Below are positions 8,494-17,874 of a DNA stretch of 51,031 bases, in pieces (the first letter of the stretch is position 1; each line of letters starts with the position of its first letter). Source of the stretch: Methylotenera sp. GTDB lineage: Bacteria; Pseudomonadota; Gammaproteobacteria; Burkholderiales; Methylophilaceae. The stretch covers positions 1 through 51,031 of the forward strand of contig JADGRO010000045.1 of the NCBI GenBank assembly GCA_017880905.1, in the 5' to 3' direction. Under the pieces are notes generated by a model. It searched no databases. It worked only from the letters and a program-made list of their open reading frames with translations, and was not told where the DNA came from. The translations under genes and the position numbers were made by a program.

Positions 8494-9324
8494 TTGAACG
8501 TATCTAACGCCATAAAAGTAGTGCGACTTACCAATGTGGGCTTGCTTCGAGACCACAATGAGGACGCGGTTGCAAGTGATTTGTCGATCGGGTTGCTGGT
8601 GTTAGCTGATGGTATGGGTGGCTACAAGGCGGGTGAAGTGGCGAGCGAAATTGCCGTGCTGATGGTTGCGGCAGAAATTACAGAGGCCATGCAAGGTAAG
8701 TCGCGTCCAGACGAATTAATGCCCAATTTATTGCCGGAGTCGCAGATGCTGATAGATGCAGTAGCTAAAACTAATGCGACGATTTATCAAATTTCGCAAA
8801 ATCAACCGCAGTGTGCAGGCATGGGCACAACATTAGCGGTAGGTATTTTTACGGATAACAATTTGGTGGTGGGGCATATTGGCGATTCGCGTATGTATCG
8901 TTTGCGTGGTGAAACACTTACACAACTTACCGAAGACCATTCACTAATACAGGAGCAAATTAACGCGGGTTTGATTACACAAGAGCAAGCAAAGCTTTCT
9001 AAAAACAAAAATTTAGTAACACGTGCTTTGGGCACTGATCCAGAAGTGGAGCTGGAACTGCAAGAGTTTGATGTTGAGGTGGGTGATGTTTATTTGCTGT
9101 GCTCGGATGGGCTTTCAGATTTGGTTGAAGATGCAGAATTGACAAAAATTTTGCTTGAAGCAAATGGTAACATCACATTCGCAGCAAAAAAGTTAGTTCA
9201 ATCAGCAAATGAAAATGGCGGTACAGATAATATTTCGGTAGTGTTAGCAATAATAAAAAAGAAATTTACAGCTGAAAAAAACTGGGTTAAAAATTTATTC
9301 GGTAGTGCTAATACAGCCAAATAA
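8494..9324 (+). CDS. PP2C-family protein serine/threonine phosphatase
   Basis: Metal-dependent phosphatase of 276 residues with the full set of PP2C motifs: RDHNED (19-24), LADGMGG with metal ligand Asp39, GMGTTLAVG, HIGDSRMY, a LLCSDGLSDL box and the final GGTDNIS. It should remove phosphate from serine or threonine residues in partner proteins. The start is TTG. It precedes the FHA protein by about 57 bases on the same strand, which suggests a phospho-protein signalling unit. No matching kinase gene is visible in the window. Confidence 0.93.
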   Translation: MNVSNAIKVVRLTNVGLLRDHNEDAVASDLSIGLLVLADGMGGYKAGEVASEIAVLMVAAEITEAMQGKSRPDELMPNLLPESQMLIDAVAKTNATIYQISQNQPQCAGMGTTLAVGIFTDNNLVVGHIGDSRMYRLRGETLTQLTEDHSLIQEQINAGLITQEQAKLSKNKNLVTRALGTDPEVELELQEFDVEVGDVYLLCSDGLSDLVEDAELTKILLEANGNITFAAKKLVQSANENGGTDNISVVLAIIKKKFTAEKNWVKNLFGSANTAK

Positions 9325-9381
9325 ACAAATCCAATTAGTAAAATCAATTGCGATAAACTAAGAAATACGACAAGGGTGATT

Positions 9382-10113
9382 ATGGCAAAGTTACATTTTT
9401 CATTAGACGGAAATTCGTTAGGCGAGTATGCACTAGATAAAGAACGCATCACGATTGGCCGCCGCCCGGCCAATGATATTCATATTGATAATTTGGCTGT
9501 TAGTGGCGACCATGCGGTCATTACTACAATAGGTAACGACTCTTTTTTAGAGGACCTGGGTAGTACCAACGGCACTTTAGTGAATAATAAATCGATTAAA
9601 AAACATGTGTTATATCATGGCGATATCATTGAGTTTGGCAAGTACCAGCTCAAATATGAGAATAAATTACAGGAAAAAACGCCGGCCAAACAAGATGGGT
9701 TTGAAAACACCGTGGTGATGCGGCCTACAAAATTAGACGTTGCTACTTCAGAGGTGAAAACAGAAGTTGCAGAAAAGCCAGCTGAGGCGAGTGAAGAAAA
9801 CGCTATGCCGAACATTATTGAAGTACCATTGGATTCGACGGAAAATACTCAAAAGATAGGCCATTTGCAGGTATTAAATGGCACAAATTCCGGTCGAGAA
9901 CTTTCACTTAATAAGGCACTTACCACGCTAGGCAAGCCTGGCGAACAAGTGGCTGTGATTACAAAGCGGCCACACGGTTATTTTATTGCGCATGTAGAAG
10001 GCGAAAAACACCCATTAGTAAATGGACAAAGTGTTGGCGTACAGGCTTATGAATTAAGTGATCATGATGTGATTGATATGGCCGGAATCAAAATGGAATT
10101 TTATCTAGCTTAA
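9382..10113 (+). CDS. Tandem FHA-domain protein
   Basis: A 243-residue cytoplasmic protein. The N-terminal FHA domain (about 1-90) has the phosphothreonine-binding residues: Gly26-Arg27, Ser41-x-x-His44 and an STNGT loop. A charged, flexible linker (about 95-155) joins it to a second FHA-like fold (about 155-243) in which those residues are lost. I chose the ATG at 9382 because AAGGG is spaced correctly before it; a GTG six bases earlier is possible. It lies between the PP2C and HD-GYP genes and probably acts as their adaptor. Confidence 0.88.
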   Translation: MAKLHFSLDGNSLGEYALDKERITIGRRPANDIHIDNLAVSGDHAVITTIGNDSFLEDLGSTNGTLVNNKSIKKHVLYHGDIIEFGKYQLKYENKLQEKTPAKQDGFENTVVMRPTKLDVATSEVKTEVAEKPAEASEENAMPNIIEVPLDSTENTQKIGHLQVLNGTNSGRELSLNKALTTLGKPGEQVAVITKRPHGYFIAHVEGEKHPLVNGQSVGVQAYELSDHDVIDMAGIKMEFYLA

Positions 10114-10150
10114 AGTGCTATATTAGCTATAAGGCGTAACGCAACTCTCG

Positions 10151-11776
10151 ATGCAAACTTTAGATTTGTTAAATCAACTGGATCGCCTGAATTCGATAGG
10201 CGTGGCACTCTCGGCTGAACATGATAATAATCGCCTGCTCGAAGTCATTTTATTAGGTGCCAAAGAGCTTACCAACGCGGATGGTGGCACGCTTTACACA
10301 GTGACGGATGACGCAAAACTCAAGTTTGAGATTATGCGTACACTTAGCCTTGATATCGCGATGGGAGGTACCACCGGTAAAGAGATTCCTTTTCCGTCAC
10401 TGCCAATTTATCTTGAAGATGGCAAGCCAAACATCAATATGGTGGCTGCTTACAGCGTTGTGAATGCCAAAACAGTGAATATCCCAGATGCATATTTAAC
10501 CGAAGGTTTTGATTTTTCTGGCACACGAAAATTTGATGAAAAAACCGGCTATCGCTCAAAATCATTTTTAACCGTGCCGATGACCAATCATGAAAACGAG
10601 ATTATTGGCGTTTTGCAATTAATCAATGCAATCGATCCGCTAACCAACCAAATCATTGCTTTTTCTGAATCACATCAGCGACTGGTGGAATCGCTTGCCT
10701 CGCAAGCCGCAGTGGCACTCACTAATCATAATTTAATTGATGGACTTAAAAATTTATTCGAGTCTTTTATTAAGCTGATTGCGGATGCGATTGATGAAAA
10801 ATCTCCTTATACCGGCGGTCATTGCCAGCGTGTGCCAGAGCTCACCATGATGCTGGCAGAAGCTGCGATTAAAACAAAAATAGGCCCATTAAAAAGTTTT
10901 TCCATGACCGAAAAAGAGATTTATGAGCTAAAAATTGCCGCGTGGTTGCATGATTGTGGCAAAGTAACGACACCGGAATATGTGATGGACAAAGCGACCA
11001 AGCTTGAAACAATTTTTGATCGCATTCATTTAATTGACGATCGATTTGAGTTGCTTAAAACGCAGCGCGAAAATGCATTACTACGTAAAGCACTCACTCC
11101 TACTAAAAATGGTTTACCAGTAAATGCTCTGCAACTAGAGCGTGAGATTAGCGCAATGAAAAGGTTACTTGAAGAGGATAAAAACTTTATTCGTAAAGTG
11201 AATTTTGGCAGCGAATCTATGCGCTCAGAAGATCTACAGCGCATTAAGGATATTGCCAATTATGAATATTTAAATGATTCTGGTCACACGGCTAGATTTT
11301 TAAGTGAGAACGAGGTCATGAACCTCACCATAGAGCGAGGCACCTTGACGCCAGATGAGCGTATGGTGATTAATAATCATATTGTGGTGACAATCAATAT
11401 GCTGGATGCGCTCACTTACCCAAAAGATTTGCAGCGAGTGCCTGAGTATGCTGGCGGACATCATGAACGCATGGATGGTAAAGGTTACCCTAAAGGTCTA
11501 ACACGTGAACAAATGTCAATACCAGCCCGAATGATGGGTGTGGCCGATATTTTTGAAGCATTGACTTCTAAAGATAGGCCGTATAAAAAAGCCAAAACTC
11601 TTTCTGAGACACTGAGTATTCTAGGTAAAATGCGGCTGGACAACCATATTGACCCGGACATTTTTGATTTATTTATCCGTGAAAAAATTTATTTGTGTTA
11701 CGCCGAAAAGTTCTTGGAACCCGCACAAATTGATGAGGTCGATGTTGCCAACATTCCCGGCTATCAAGCCAATTAA
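10151..11776 (+). CDS. GAF and HD-GYP domain protein
   Basis: A 541-residue cytoplasmic regulator. A GAF sensor domain (about 20-190) precedes an HD-GYP domain. The catalytic HD is at His267-Asp268 (WLHDCGK) and the second cluster at residues 437-448 (HHERMDGKGYP), so cyclic-di-GMP phosphodiesterase activity is likely. About 170 residues separate the two clusters, compared with about 60 in common HD-GYP proteins, so a helical insert of about 110 residues splits the core. It follows the FHA gene by 37 bases, and its stop codon overlaps that of the convergent ferredoxin gene. Confidence 0.92.
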   Translation: MQTLDLLNQLDRLNSIGVALSAEHDNNRLLEVILLGAKELTNADGGTLYTVTDDAKLKFEIMRTLSLDIAMGGTTGKEIPFPSLPIYLEDGKPNINMVAAYSVVNAKTVNIPDAYLTEGFDFSGTRKFDEKTGYRSKSFLTVPMTNHENEIIGVLQLINAIDPLTNQIIAFSESHQRLVESLASQAAVALTNHNLIDGLKNLFESFIKLIADAIDEKSPYTGGHCQRVPELTMMLAEAAIKTKIGPLKSFSMTEKEIYELKIAAWLHDCGKVTTPEYVMDKATKLETIFDRIHLIDDRFELLKTQRENALLRKALTPTKNGLPVNALQLEREISAMKRLLEEDKNFIRKVNFGSESMRSEDLQRIKDIANYEYLNDSGHTARFLSENEVMNLTIERGTLTPDERMVINNHIVVTINMLDALTYPKDLQRVPEYAGGHHERMDGKGYPKGLTREQMSIPARMMGVADIFEALTSKDRPYKKAKTLSETLSILGKMRLDNHIDPDIFDLFIREKIYLCYAEKFLEPAQIDEVDVANIPGYQAN

Positions 11777-12048
11777 TGCTTTGAAAAACCTTTTACTGCT
11801 TGGATAATTTCAGCAAATTTTTTGACTGAAACTTCGTGAAAAATCTCACCATTCGGGATTAAACGAATGTTTGGACCAACACTACAATAACCCAAACATT
11901 GTATTTCTTCTACCTCTATTAACACATTCTTTTTCTGTAATTGTTGTGTCAATTTAGCCATAATTTCCTTGCTGCCGCGTGCTGCGCACGACGGATTATT
12001 TGGGTTTGCGCGGTAGTTGGTACACACTAATAATTTTTTTGACATCAT
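11773..12048 (-). CDS. Thioredoxin-like [2Fe-2S] ferredoxin
   Basis: A small protein of 91 residues with four cysteines spaced as in thioredoxin-like ferredoxins: Cys9 and Cys21 in the N-terminal loop (CTNYRANPNNPSC) and Cys51 and Cys55 in CLGYC. These would hold a [2Fe-2S] cluster. A second Met at residue 2 is an equally good start. The electron-transfer partner is unknown. It is followed upstream on the same strand by lpxH after an 8-base gap, and it converges on the HD-GYP gene with a 4-base overlap. Confidence 0.88.
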   Translation of the reverse strand: MMSKKLLVCTNYRANPNNPSCAARGSKEIMAKLTQQLQKKNVLIEVEEIQCLGYCSVGPNIRLIPNGEIFHEVSVKKFAEIIQAVKGFSKH

Positions 12049-12056
12049 TTTTAGGT

Positions 12057-12782
12057 CTAAAGTAGTTGAGCCTGACAGCCATTAGCGTTTAGTTTTAGGT
12101 AACTACCTTGTTCGTACCAGTCGCCTAACACCCAGCGTTCACAAGCGTGCTCATCCAGCTTATGGATATGCTTATTGGGGCGGTGCGTATGACCATGAAT
12201 GAATAGTGGTGGGTACGCAAATTCTCGCAATAATTCATTTACGGCGGTTGGGTTAACATCCATAATTTGCATCGATTTAGTGGATTTTTCTTGTTCGCTT
12301 TTGGCGCGCAGTTGCTCGATATAAGCAATTCTATCCGTTAGAGACAGGCTTAAAAACTGGCTTTGCCATTTTGTACTACGTACTTCAGCCCTAAATTTTT
12401 GGTAAGCCATGTCGTCGGTACAGAGCTGGTCGCCATGGCTTAATAATACTGGCTTGCCATAGAGCATGATTAGGCTGGGGTCGACTAAGATTGAGACTCC
12501 AGTAGCATTTGCAAAACTTTCACCAATTAAAAAATCACGATTTCCATGTATTAAAAATAGTTTTACGCCTTGATTCGAGAGTTTTTTTAGTGCATCAATA
12601 ATGGGTTTGTGTGTACCAATTTTAATGGTATCGTCGCCTGCCCAGTATTCAAATAAATCACCCAAGATATACAGTGCTTGGGCTTTGGTGGCAGTTTTGT
12701 CTAAAAACTCAATGAAAGCTTTGGTTATGTGTGGGCGTGAATCACATAGATGCAAATCAGAAATAAATAAGCAATAATCCAT
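12057..12782 (-). CDS. lpxH: UDP-2,3-diacylglucosamine diphosphatase LpxH
   Basis: Calcineurin-type metallophosphoesterase of 241 residues that makes lipid X in lipid A synthesis at the inner membrane. The metal-binding motifs are all present: SDLHL near the N-terminus, GDLFEYWAGDD, HGNRDFL, LSHGDQ, and HGHTHRP near the C-terminus. It lies 11 bases downstream of the ppiB-type gene on the same strand, a common betaproteobacterial arrangement. Confidence 0.96.
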   Translation of the reverse strand: MDYCLFISDLHLCDSRPHITKAFIEFLDKTATKAQALYILGDLFEYWAGDDTIKIGTHKPIIDALKKLSNQGVKLFLIHGNRDFLIGESFANATGVSILVDPSLIMLYGKPVLLSHGDQLCTDDMAYQKFRAEVRSTKWQSQFLSLSLTDRIAYIEQLRAKSEQEKSTKSMQIMDVNPTAVNELLREFAYPPLFIHGHTHRPNKHIHKLDEHACERWVLGDWYEQGSYLKLNANGCQAQLL

Positions 12783-12793
12783 GCGGATTGCTA

Positions 12794-13285
12794 TTAAATT
12801 AGGCTAGCTTTTTCTATGATAACAGGCTCTACTGGCACATCACGATGTCCTGCTTTATTTGTGGTTTCTGCAGTGCTAATTTTATCAACCACTGCCATGC
12901 CTTCGACTACTTTGCCGAATACGCAATACCCCCAGCCATTTGATGTGGGCGAGGTGTGATTGAGAAAATCATTATCAGCGATATTGATAAAAAACTGGCT
13001 ACTCGCAGAATCAGGAATCGATGTACGTGCCATGGCGATGGTGTATTTATCGTTCCCCAAGCCATTATCTGCCTCATTTTTAATTTCGTCTTGGGTAGAT
13101 TTTTGTTTCATGTCGACATCAAAGCCACCGCCTTGAATCATAAATCCGTCAATTACGCGATGAAAAATTACGCCATCATAAAAACCGTTTTCTACATATT
13201 GCAAAAAATTAGCGACGGTAATAGGTGCCTTGTCAGCATTAAGTTCAAGTGTAATGTCGCCAAAATTGGTAGTAAGTTTAACCAC
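12794..13285 (-). CDS. ppiB: Cytoplasmic peptidyl-prolyl cis-trans isomerase (cyclophilin)
   Basis: Cyclophilin of 163 residues without a signal peptide, starting directly with the first beta strand. It contains the catalytic stretch [14 protein letters not shown], followed by [19 protein letters not shown] and FGKVVEGM. It speeds proline isomerisation during protein folding in the cytoplasm. A paralogue with a signal peptide lies immediately upstream on the same strand, so the pair serves the two compartments. Confidence 0.94.
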   Translation of the reverse strand: MVKLTTNFGDITLELNADKAPITVANFLQYVENGFYDGVIFHRVIDGFMIQGGGFDVDMKQKSTQDEIKNEADNGLGNDKYTIAMARTSIPDSASSQFFINIADNDFLNHTSPTSNGWGYCVFGKVVEGMAVVDKISTAETTNKAGHRDVPVEPVIIEKASLI

Positions 13286-13344
13286 GGAGCTATCCTTTAA
13301 ATAAATTGCTTAATAAATTGATGAATAATTTGAATGTAAAATAC

Positions 13345-13959
13345 TTACTTGGCTACTTCTTTAGCAGACTCTTTTGCTACTTCGCTAATTAGTTTTACGC
13401 TTTTGATTATAATGGGCTTAGTAGGCACGTCAACGTTTCTACCCACACTAGTGGTAGGCGTAATACCAATTTTTTGTATTACCTCAAAACCGCTGGTGAC
13501 TTTACCAAACACACAGTAACCGATTTGGTCCGGGTCCGGGCTGGTGTAGTTTAAAAATTGATTATCGGCCAAATTGACGAAAAATTGAGCGGTGGCAGAA
13601 TCAGGGTCGGCTGTGCGTGCCATGGCAATGGTGCCAGGTGCGTTTAATAAGCCATTGTTGGATTCATTTACAATGGGTGCACGCGTGTTTTTTTCGGTTA
13701 AATCACGCTCAAAGCCACCACCCTGCACCATGAAATTATTGATGACGCGATGAAAAATAGTATTCTCATAAAAGCCATCTTTTACATATTGTAAAAAGTT
13801 AGTCACCGTTTTAGGTGCTTTTTCGGGATAAAGCTCCACTGTAAAATTGCCTTGAGATGTTTCAAACTCAACGCTGGGAGCCGCATGGATATTGGCTGTG
13901 CAAGCAAGTAATAAACCAAAAAGAAAGAGTTTAATATTGTGCATGAAACTTTTTTGCAT
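13345..13959 (-). CDS. Periplasmic peptidyl-prolyl cis-trans isomerase (cyclophilin)
   Basis: Cyclophilin with an N-terminal signal peptide (hydrophobic core LFLFGLLLACTA, probable cut after NIHA), so it should act in the periplasm. Catalytic motifs are FHRVINNFMVQGGG and IAMARTADPDSATAQFFVN. I chose the ATG at 13959 (204 residues) because it shares one base with the stop of the L,D-transpeptidase gene (TGATG); the frame continues upstream to another ATG at 13989. The C-terminus ends in a lysine/alanine-rich tail (EVAKESAKEVAK). Confidence 0.92.
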   Translation of the reverse strand: MQKSFMHNIKLFLFGLLLACTANIHAAPSVEFETSQGNFTVELYPEKAPKTVTNFLQYVKDGFYENTIFHRVINNFMVQGGGFERDLTEKNTRAPIVNESNNGLLNAPGTIAMARTADPDSATAQFFVNLADNQFLNYTSPDPDQIGYCVFGKVTSGFEVIQKIGITPTTSVGRNVDVPTKPIIIKSVKLISEVAKESAKEVAK

Positions 13960-15227
13960 CAGCCGGCGCCCTCGTAAATAATTTTCCATTGATTATTTTC
14001 ATTCACCCAATATTGGCGTTTGCGCATTTTATTTTGCAAGGTGGGGCTTCTAAAATCTTGTACAAAATTAACCACTATCATGGGTTGCTCCATGCCTGGG
14101 TAGCCAAACATGCTGACGTCCTCAATCTGAATGGTGACTTTAGGTTTGGCCGCTTGAATGCCGCGCTTATAATCTGCCCACTTTTGGAATCCGCCATCGT
14201 TATAAAAAAACTTTTTTGAGTAATGACTTAAATAATCCTCTGTATTTTGCGAAACCCAATCTTTACGCCAATCTTCAATGGCTTTTTGCAGCGCTTGCTT
14301 TTCGGCTTCTTGTGCTTCTAATTTTTGGTTTGATTTGTTACCTGCTAGCCATTCCAGGTTATTTGCAATAATCACTGGGGTTTTGCCTGTTTGTAAAATT
14401 GGCGCCAGGGCTTTTAAATCTGGGTTGCTAAGCACTACACAACCATCGCTATCACGTGGTGGGCGGCTGTATGTGTCTGTAGGTGTGCCATGTAGCCAAA
14501 TGCCAGAGCCATTTTTGTTTTGATGTTGATCTAGTTCATTGGGGTAATTAAGTGGATACGCCGCATCCCCATACATATCATCTAGTTGTTGAGTGAGTTT
14601 TTGCCCAGCAAAATAGACGCCCAAAGGTGTGCGTTTATCACCCTGCGTCTGCTTGCCGACACCATTTTTGCCAACAGTCACATAATAGTCTGTAACATAC
14701 TGCAACCCGCCATCCACTTTTTTATATAAAAACAGGCGCGATTTAACGGTATCAACCACAATCAAATGTTCTTGTTCTGCGCCAAATTTCGCCAGTATAT
14801 TTGGTTGTTGCGGTGTTTTATTTTCAGATAAATAATATTCGATGCGTGTACGCGCTTCGTCTCGCAAACCTTCAATTTCCTCGTTAGTGGGGGTGTTCGT
14901 TAGGTTGATTGCGTGGGAATCACCAAATGCTTCTAGAGCGTGACCTTGTGCGGTCAACAAATCGCCCCGAATAAGATACGCTAACTTGAAGTTAGGTGCG
15001 GCACGAATAAGCTCATCTACCGTTTCGAAAGCTTGTTTGGTTTTACCCTCGGTGATTTCTAACAGGCTTTTGATTAGCAGGCTTTCGACCAGATTATGGC
15101 TAAATTTTTTGCCGAGAAGTTGGTCTGTCATACTGCCGTGATTAACGGCAGTGGCATTCCAGGGTATTACTATACAAGCAGTTACCAAAACAGCTTTTAA
15201 GAACTTAACTTTTTGAATCAATGGCAT
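13959..15227 (-). CDS. L,D-transpeptidase (YkuD) with TPR and NTF2-like domains
   Basis: Exported protein of 422 residues. A signal peptide (about 1-27) is followed by a TPR-like helical stretch (about 45-110), then a YkuD catalytic domain (about 153-290) with His247 (WLHGTP) and nucleophile Cys263 (SDGCVVLS). The C-terminus (about 313-420) resembles an NTF2/SnoaL fold. It probably forms 3-3 cross-links in peptidoglycan or attaches a protein to it. The stop codon overlaps the cyclophilin start. The next gene upstream codes for a TPR protein with the same kind of C-terminal domain. Confidence 0.92.
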   Translation of the reverse strand: MPLIQKVKFLKAVLVTACIVIPWNATAVNHGSMTDQLLGKKFSHNLVESLLIKSLLEITEGKTKQAFETVDELIRAAPNFKLAYLIRGDLLTAQGHALEAFGDSHAINLTNTPTNEEIEGLRDEARTRIEYYLSENKTPQQPNILAKFGAEQEHLIVVDTVKSRLFLYKKVDGGLQYVTDYYVTVGKNGVGKQTQGDKRTPLGVYFAGQKLTQQLDDMYGDAAYPLNYPNELDQHQNKNGSGIWLHGTPTDTYSRPPRDSDGCVVLSNPDLKALAPILQTGKTPVIIANNLEWLAGNKSNQKLEAQEAEKQALQKAIEDWRKDWVSQNTEDYLSHYSKKFFYNDGGFQKWADYKRGIQAAKPKVTIQIEDVSMFGYPGMEQPMIVVNFVQDFRSPTLQNKMRKRQYWVNENNQWKIIYEGAG

Positions 15228-15285
15228 TTCAATCTTTGGTTGTTCCTACATTGGTAATTCTGCAAAATTAAATTATTTTTGTAAA

Positions 15286-16308
15286 TTAATTACCTGCAAT
15301 TTCTTGGTCAATTAACCAAGCGCCATTCACTTTTTTGAGAATCAACGTTTTATCGGTGCGGATTGGTTTACCACCGGCGCGATAGAATTGTTTAAAAGTC
15401 ACTTTCGCACTGTCAGAACCACCAAGTGTTATTTTTTGGTTGGCCATTTCAACATTTATTTTCGCCGGTTTGCTAATTCTGTCGTGACGCATTTGCTCCC
15501 AACCTTTACGGCTTTCGCCTTTTGCTGGCTTAAAGCTATCGGCATAACTGGCAAAATACTTATCCAAATCTTTAGCAGACCATGCTTTTGCCCAATTGTT
15601 TACTGCATCGGTAATATTTTGTTCTTCATTAGCACTCATATCAGCAGGTGGCGGCGGCGAAGGCTCAGCTTTTTTATCGGCTGGCCGAATTGGCATAGTG
15701 CCAGTTTTGGTCGATTTGTTGGGTTCAGACTTGCTAGATTCAGTTTTAGTGGTGTCGTTTGGTTTGGTAGCCATCGCAGTTTTGTTACCCGTGCCAAATA
15801 AATCTTTAATCATGGCCAATTTACTTTGCGCGCGCGTATTGCCGCTATCCAGCTTTAGTGCTTTGTCATAGGCTTCAGAAGCCATTCTCGCGTAAATATC
15901 ACCCAGATTTTCGTGTGCTGTAGCATAACTTGGGTGCGTTTTTATGGCAGTTTCTAACGCTTGTTTGGCTTTATCGTATTGACCAGCATCTGCGTATAGC
16001 ACCGCCAAGTTGTTGTATGGCTCTGGCAGGTTAGGATACTTTTCTGTTAGCTCAGTAAAACTTTTAATCGCGTCATCGCGTTTGCCACTTTCGGCAAGGA
16101 TAATGCCTTTCATAAACATGGCTTGCGCATCGCGTGGGTTAGCCGCCAAATAAGCATTGATTCGCTCTAGCGCGGCGGCTTGTTGACCGTTCTCGGCCAT
16201 TTGTGAAATATCTTTAAGCTCGTCGGCAAACGCAACCGAGATAGCAAAAGACAAAACAAATAATGTTTTGATTAAAATTCTTGTAAGCGAACTGGTGCGA
16301 TTAGTCAT
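15286..16308 (-). CDS. TPR protein with NTF2-like C-terminal domain
   Basis: Exported protein of about 340 residues. A signal peptide (to about residue 29) is followed by at least three TPR units (about 30-165), a low-complexity Thr/Lys/Pro linker (about 180-230) and an NTF2-like domain (about 235-340, starting AVNNWAKAWSAKDLDKYFASY). The C-terminal domain is similar in pattern to that of the L,D-transpeptidase next to it, so both may act on the cell wall together. I chose the ATG at 16308; a TTG two codons earlier is possible. Confidence 0.85.
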   Translation of the reverse strand: MTNRTSSLTRILIKTLFVLSFAISVAFADELKDISQMAENGQQAAALERINAYLAANPRDAQAMFMKGIILAESGKRDDAIKSFTELTEKYPNLPEPYNNLAVLYADAGQYDKAKQALETAIKTHPSYATAHENLGDIYARMASEAYDKALKLDSGNTRAQSKLAMIKDLFGTGNKTAMATKPNDTTKTESSKSEPNKSTKTGTMPIRPADKKAEPSPPPPADMSANEEQNITDAVNNWAKAWSAKDLDKYFASYADSFKPAKGESRKGWEQMRHDRISKPAKINVEMANQKITLGGSDSAKVTFKQFYRAGGKPIRTDKTLILKKVNGAWLIDQEIAGN

Positions 16309-16435
16309 ATGCAATATATTCTAATGAATTGTAAAAGACTCATTCTATCAATTAGATAGCTAACATCCAATAGCCCGATGGGCATTAAAGCACTAAATTA
16401 CAGTTTTTTATCTATTTTGTTCAGTTTAACGCCGT

Positions 16436-16448
16436 TATAATGCGCAAA
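16436..16448 (+). promoter_or_regulatory. Perfect -10 box very close to cysS start
   Basis: TATAAT at 16436-16441 is followed by only six bases before the cysS ATG at 16448. No good -35 box is visible at the proper distance. If used, transcription would begin at or next to the A of the start codon, giving a leaderless mRNA. No ribosome binding site is visible in front of cysS. Confidence 0.5.
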
Positions 16449-17851
16449 TGTTAAAAATTTACAACTCCCTCAGCCGCGAAAAACAAACATTTACCCCGAT
16501 CGAAGCAGGCAAAGTCCGCATGTATGTGTGTGGAATGACGGTTTATGACTACTGTCACCTTGGCCATGCGCGCGTGATGGTCGTGTTCGATATGGTTTCA
16601 CGTTGGTTTCGGGCGTCGGGCTATGCTGTGACTTATGTTAGAAATATTACCGATATTGACGACAAAATCATCAAGCGTGCCAATGAAAACGGTGAAACGA
16701 TTGGCAAATTAACACAACGTTTTATTGATGCGATGGATGAAGATTTTACAAAGCTAGGCATTGAGCCGCCTGCCTTCCAGCCTCGAGCCACAGAACACAT
16801 TGATGGCATGATTAGCATGATTTCTACCTTAATTGAAAAAGGCCATGCCTATTTAGCCGCCAATGGCGACGTGTTTTACAGCGTGCGCAGTTTTGCAGAA
16901 TATGGCAAACTTTCTGGTAAATCGCTCGAAGATTTGCGCGCCGGTGAGCGCGTTGAAGTGGATACGCATAAAAAAGACCCGATGGATTTTGTGTTGTGGA
17001 AATCTGTTAAACCCAATGAGCCAAGCTGGAATTCCCCATGGGGTAAAGGTCGCCCAGGCTGGCATATCGAATGCTCGGTGATGAGTGAAAAGCATCTGGG
17101 CAACCACTTTGATATTCACGGTGGTGGACAAGATTTGCAGTTTCCGCATCACGAGAATGAAATCGCGCAAAGCGAAGCCGCACATGACTGCAAAATGGCC
17201 AATTACTGGATGCATAACGGCTTTGTAAGAGTAGATGACGAAAAGATGTCCAAGTCACTCGGCAATTTTTTCACCATTCGTGAAGTGCTAAAAAAGTACG
17301 ATGCTGAAGTGGTGCGCTTTTTCATTCTGCGAGCTCATTATCGAAGCCCTCTCAACTATTCTGACCAGCATTTTGATGATGCCAAGTCTTCACTTACAAG
17401 GCTTTATACTGCCTTGCGTGGCTGCGAAGTGAGCGCTAACACAATTGATTGGAATCACCCGCAAGCCGCGCGCTTTAAGGATGCGATGGATGATGATTTC
17501 AATACGCCAGAAGCGATGGCCGTGTTGTTTGATTTGGCAAACGAGGTGAATAAAAGTAAGTCTTCTGAATCTATCAATTTGCTCAAAAATTTGGGTGCTA
17601 TTGTAGGTTTGTTAGCACGTAATCCTAATGAGTATTTGCAAAGTTTCTTGGATCAAACTGAAGAAAACGATGTAGATGAATCTCTTTTGTATGTTCAAGA
17701 CCTAGAAACAATTAATAATATGATCGATTTACGTATTGAAGCCAAAAAAGCCAAAAACTATGCCGAGGCTGACCGTATTCGCAAGGAACTCGCCAGTGCT
17801 GGCATTATGTTAGAAGATACGCCACAAGGCACGACTTGGCGCCGCGCATAG
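16448..17851 (+). CDS. cysS: Cysteinyl-tRNA synthetase
   Basis: Class I tRNA synthetase of 467 residues that charges tRNA-Cys. It shows the N-terminal zinc/cysteine-recognition site [15 protein letters not shown] (the HIGH motif appears as HLGH), WHIECSVMS, the [14 protein letters not shown] zinc site and the KMSKSLGNF loop. The C-terminal helical region ends in the usual [10 protein letters not shown]. Length matches bacterial CysS. Confidence 0.98.
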   Translation: MLKIYNSLSREKQTFTPIEAGKVRMYVCGMTVYDYCHLGHARVMVVFDMVSRWFRASGYAVTYVRNITDIDDKIIKRANENGETIGKLTQRFIDAMDEDFTKLGIEPPAFQPRATEHIDGMISMISTLIEKGHAYLAANGDVFYSVRSFAEYGKLSGKSLEDLRAGERVEVDTHKKDPMDFVLWKSVKPNEPSWNSPWGKGRPGWHIECSVMSEKHLGNHFDIHGGGQDLQFPHHENEIAQSEAAHDCKMANYWMHNGFVRVDDEKMSKSLGNFFTIREVLKKYDAEVVRFFILRAHYRSPLNYSDQHFDDAKSSLTRLYTALRGCEVSANTIDWNHPQAARFKDAMDDDFNTPEAMAVLFDLANEVNKSKSSESINLLKNLGAIVGLLARNPNEYLQSFLDQTEENDVDESLLYVQDLETINNMIDLRIEAKKAKNYAEADRIRKELASAGIMLEDTPQGTTWRRA

Positions 17852-17874
17852 AAAAAGTAATAAAGGAAACATGA

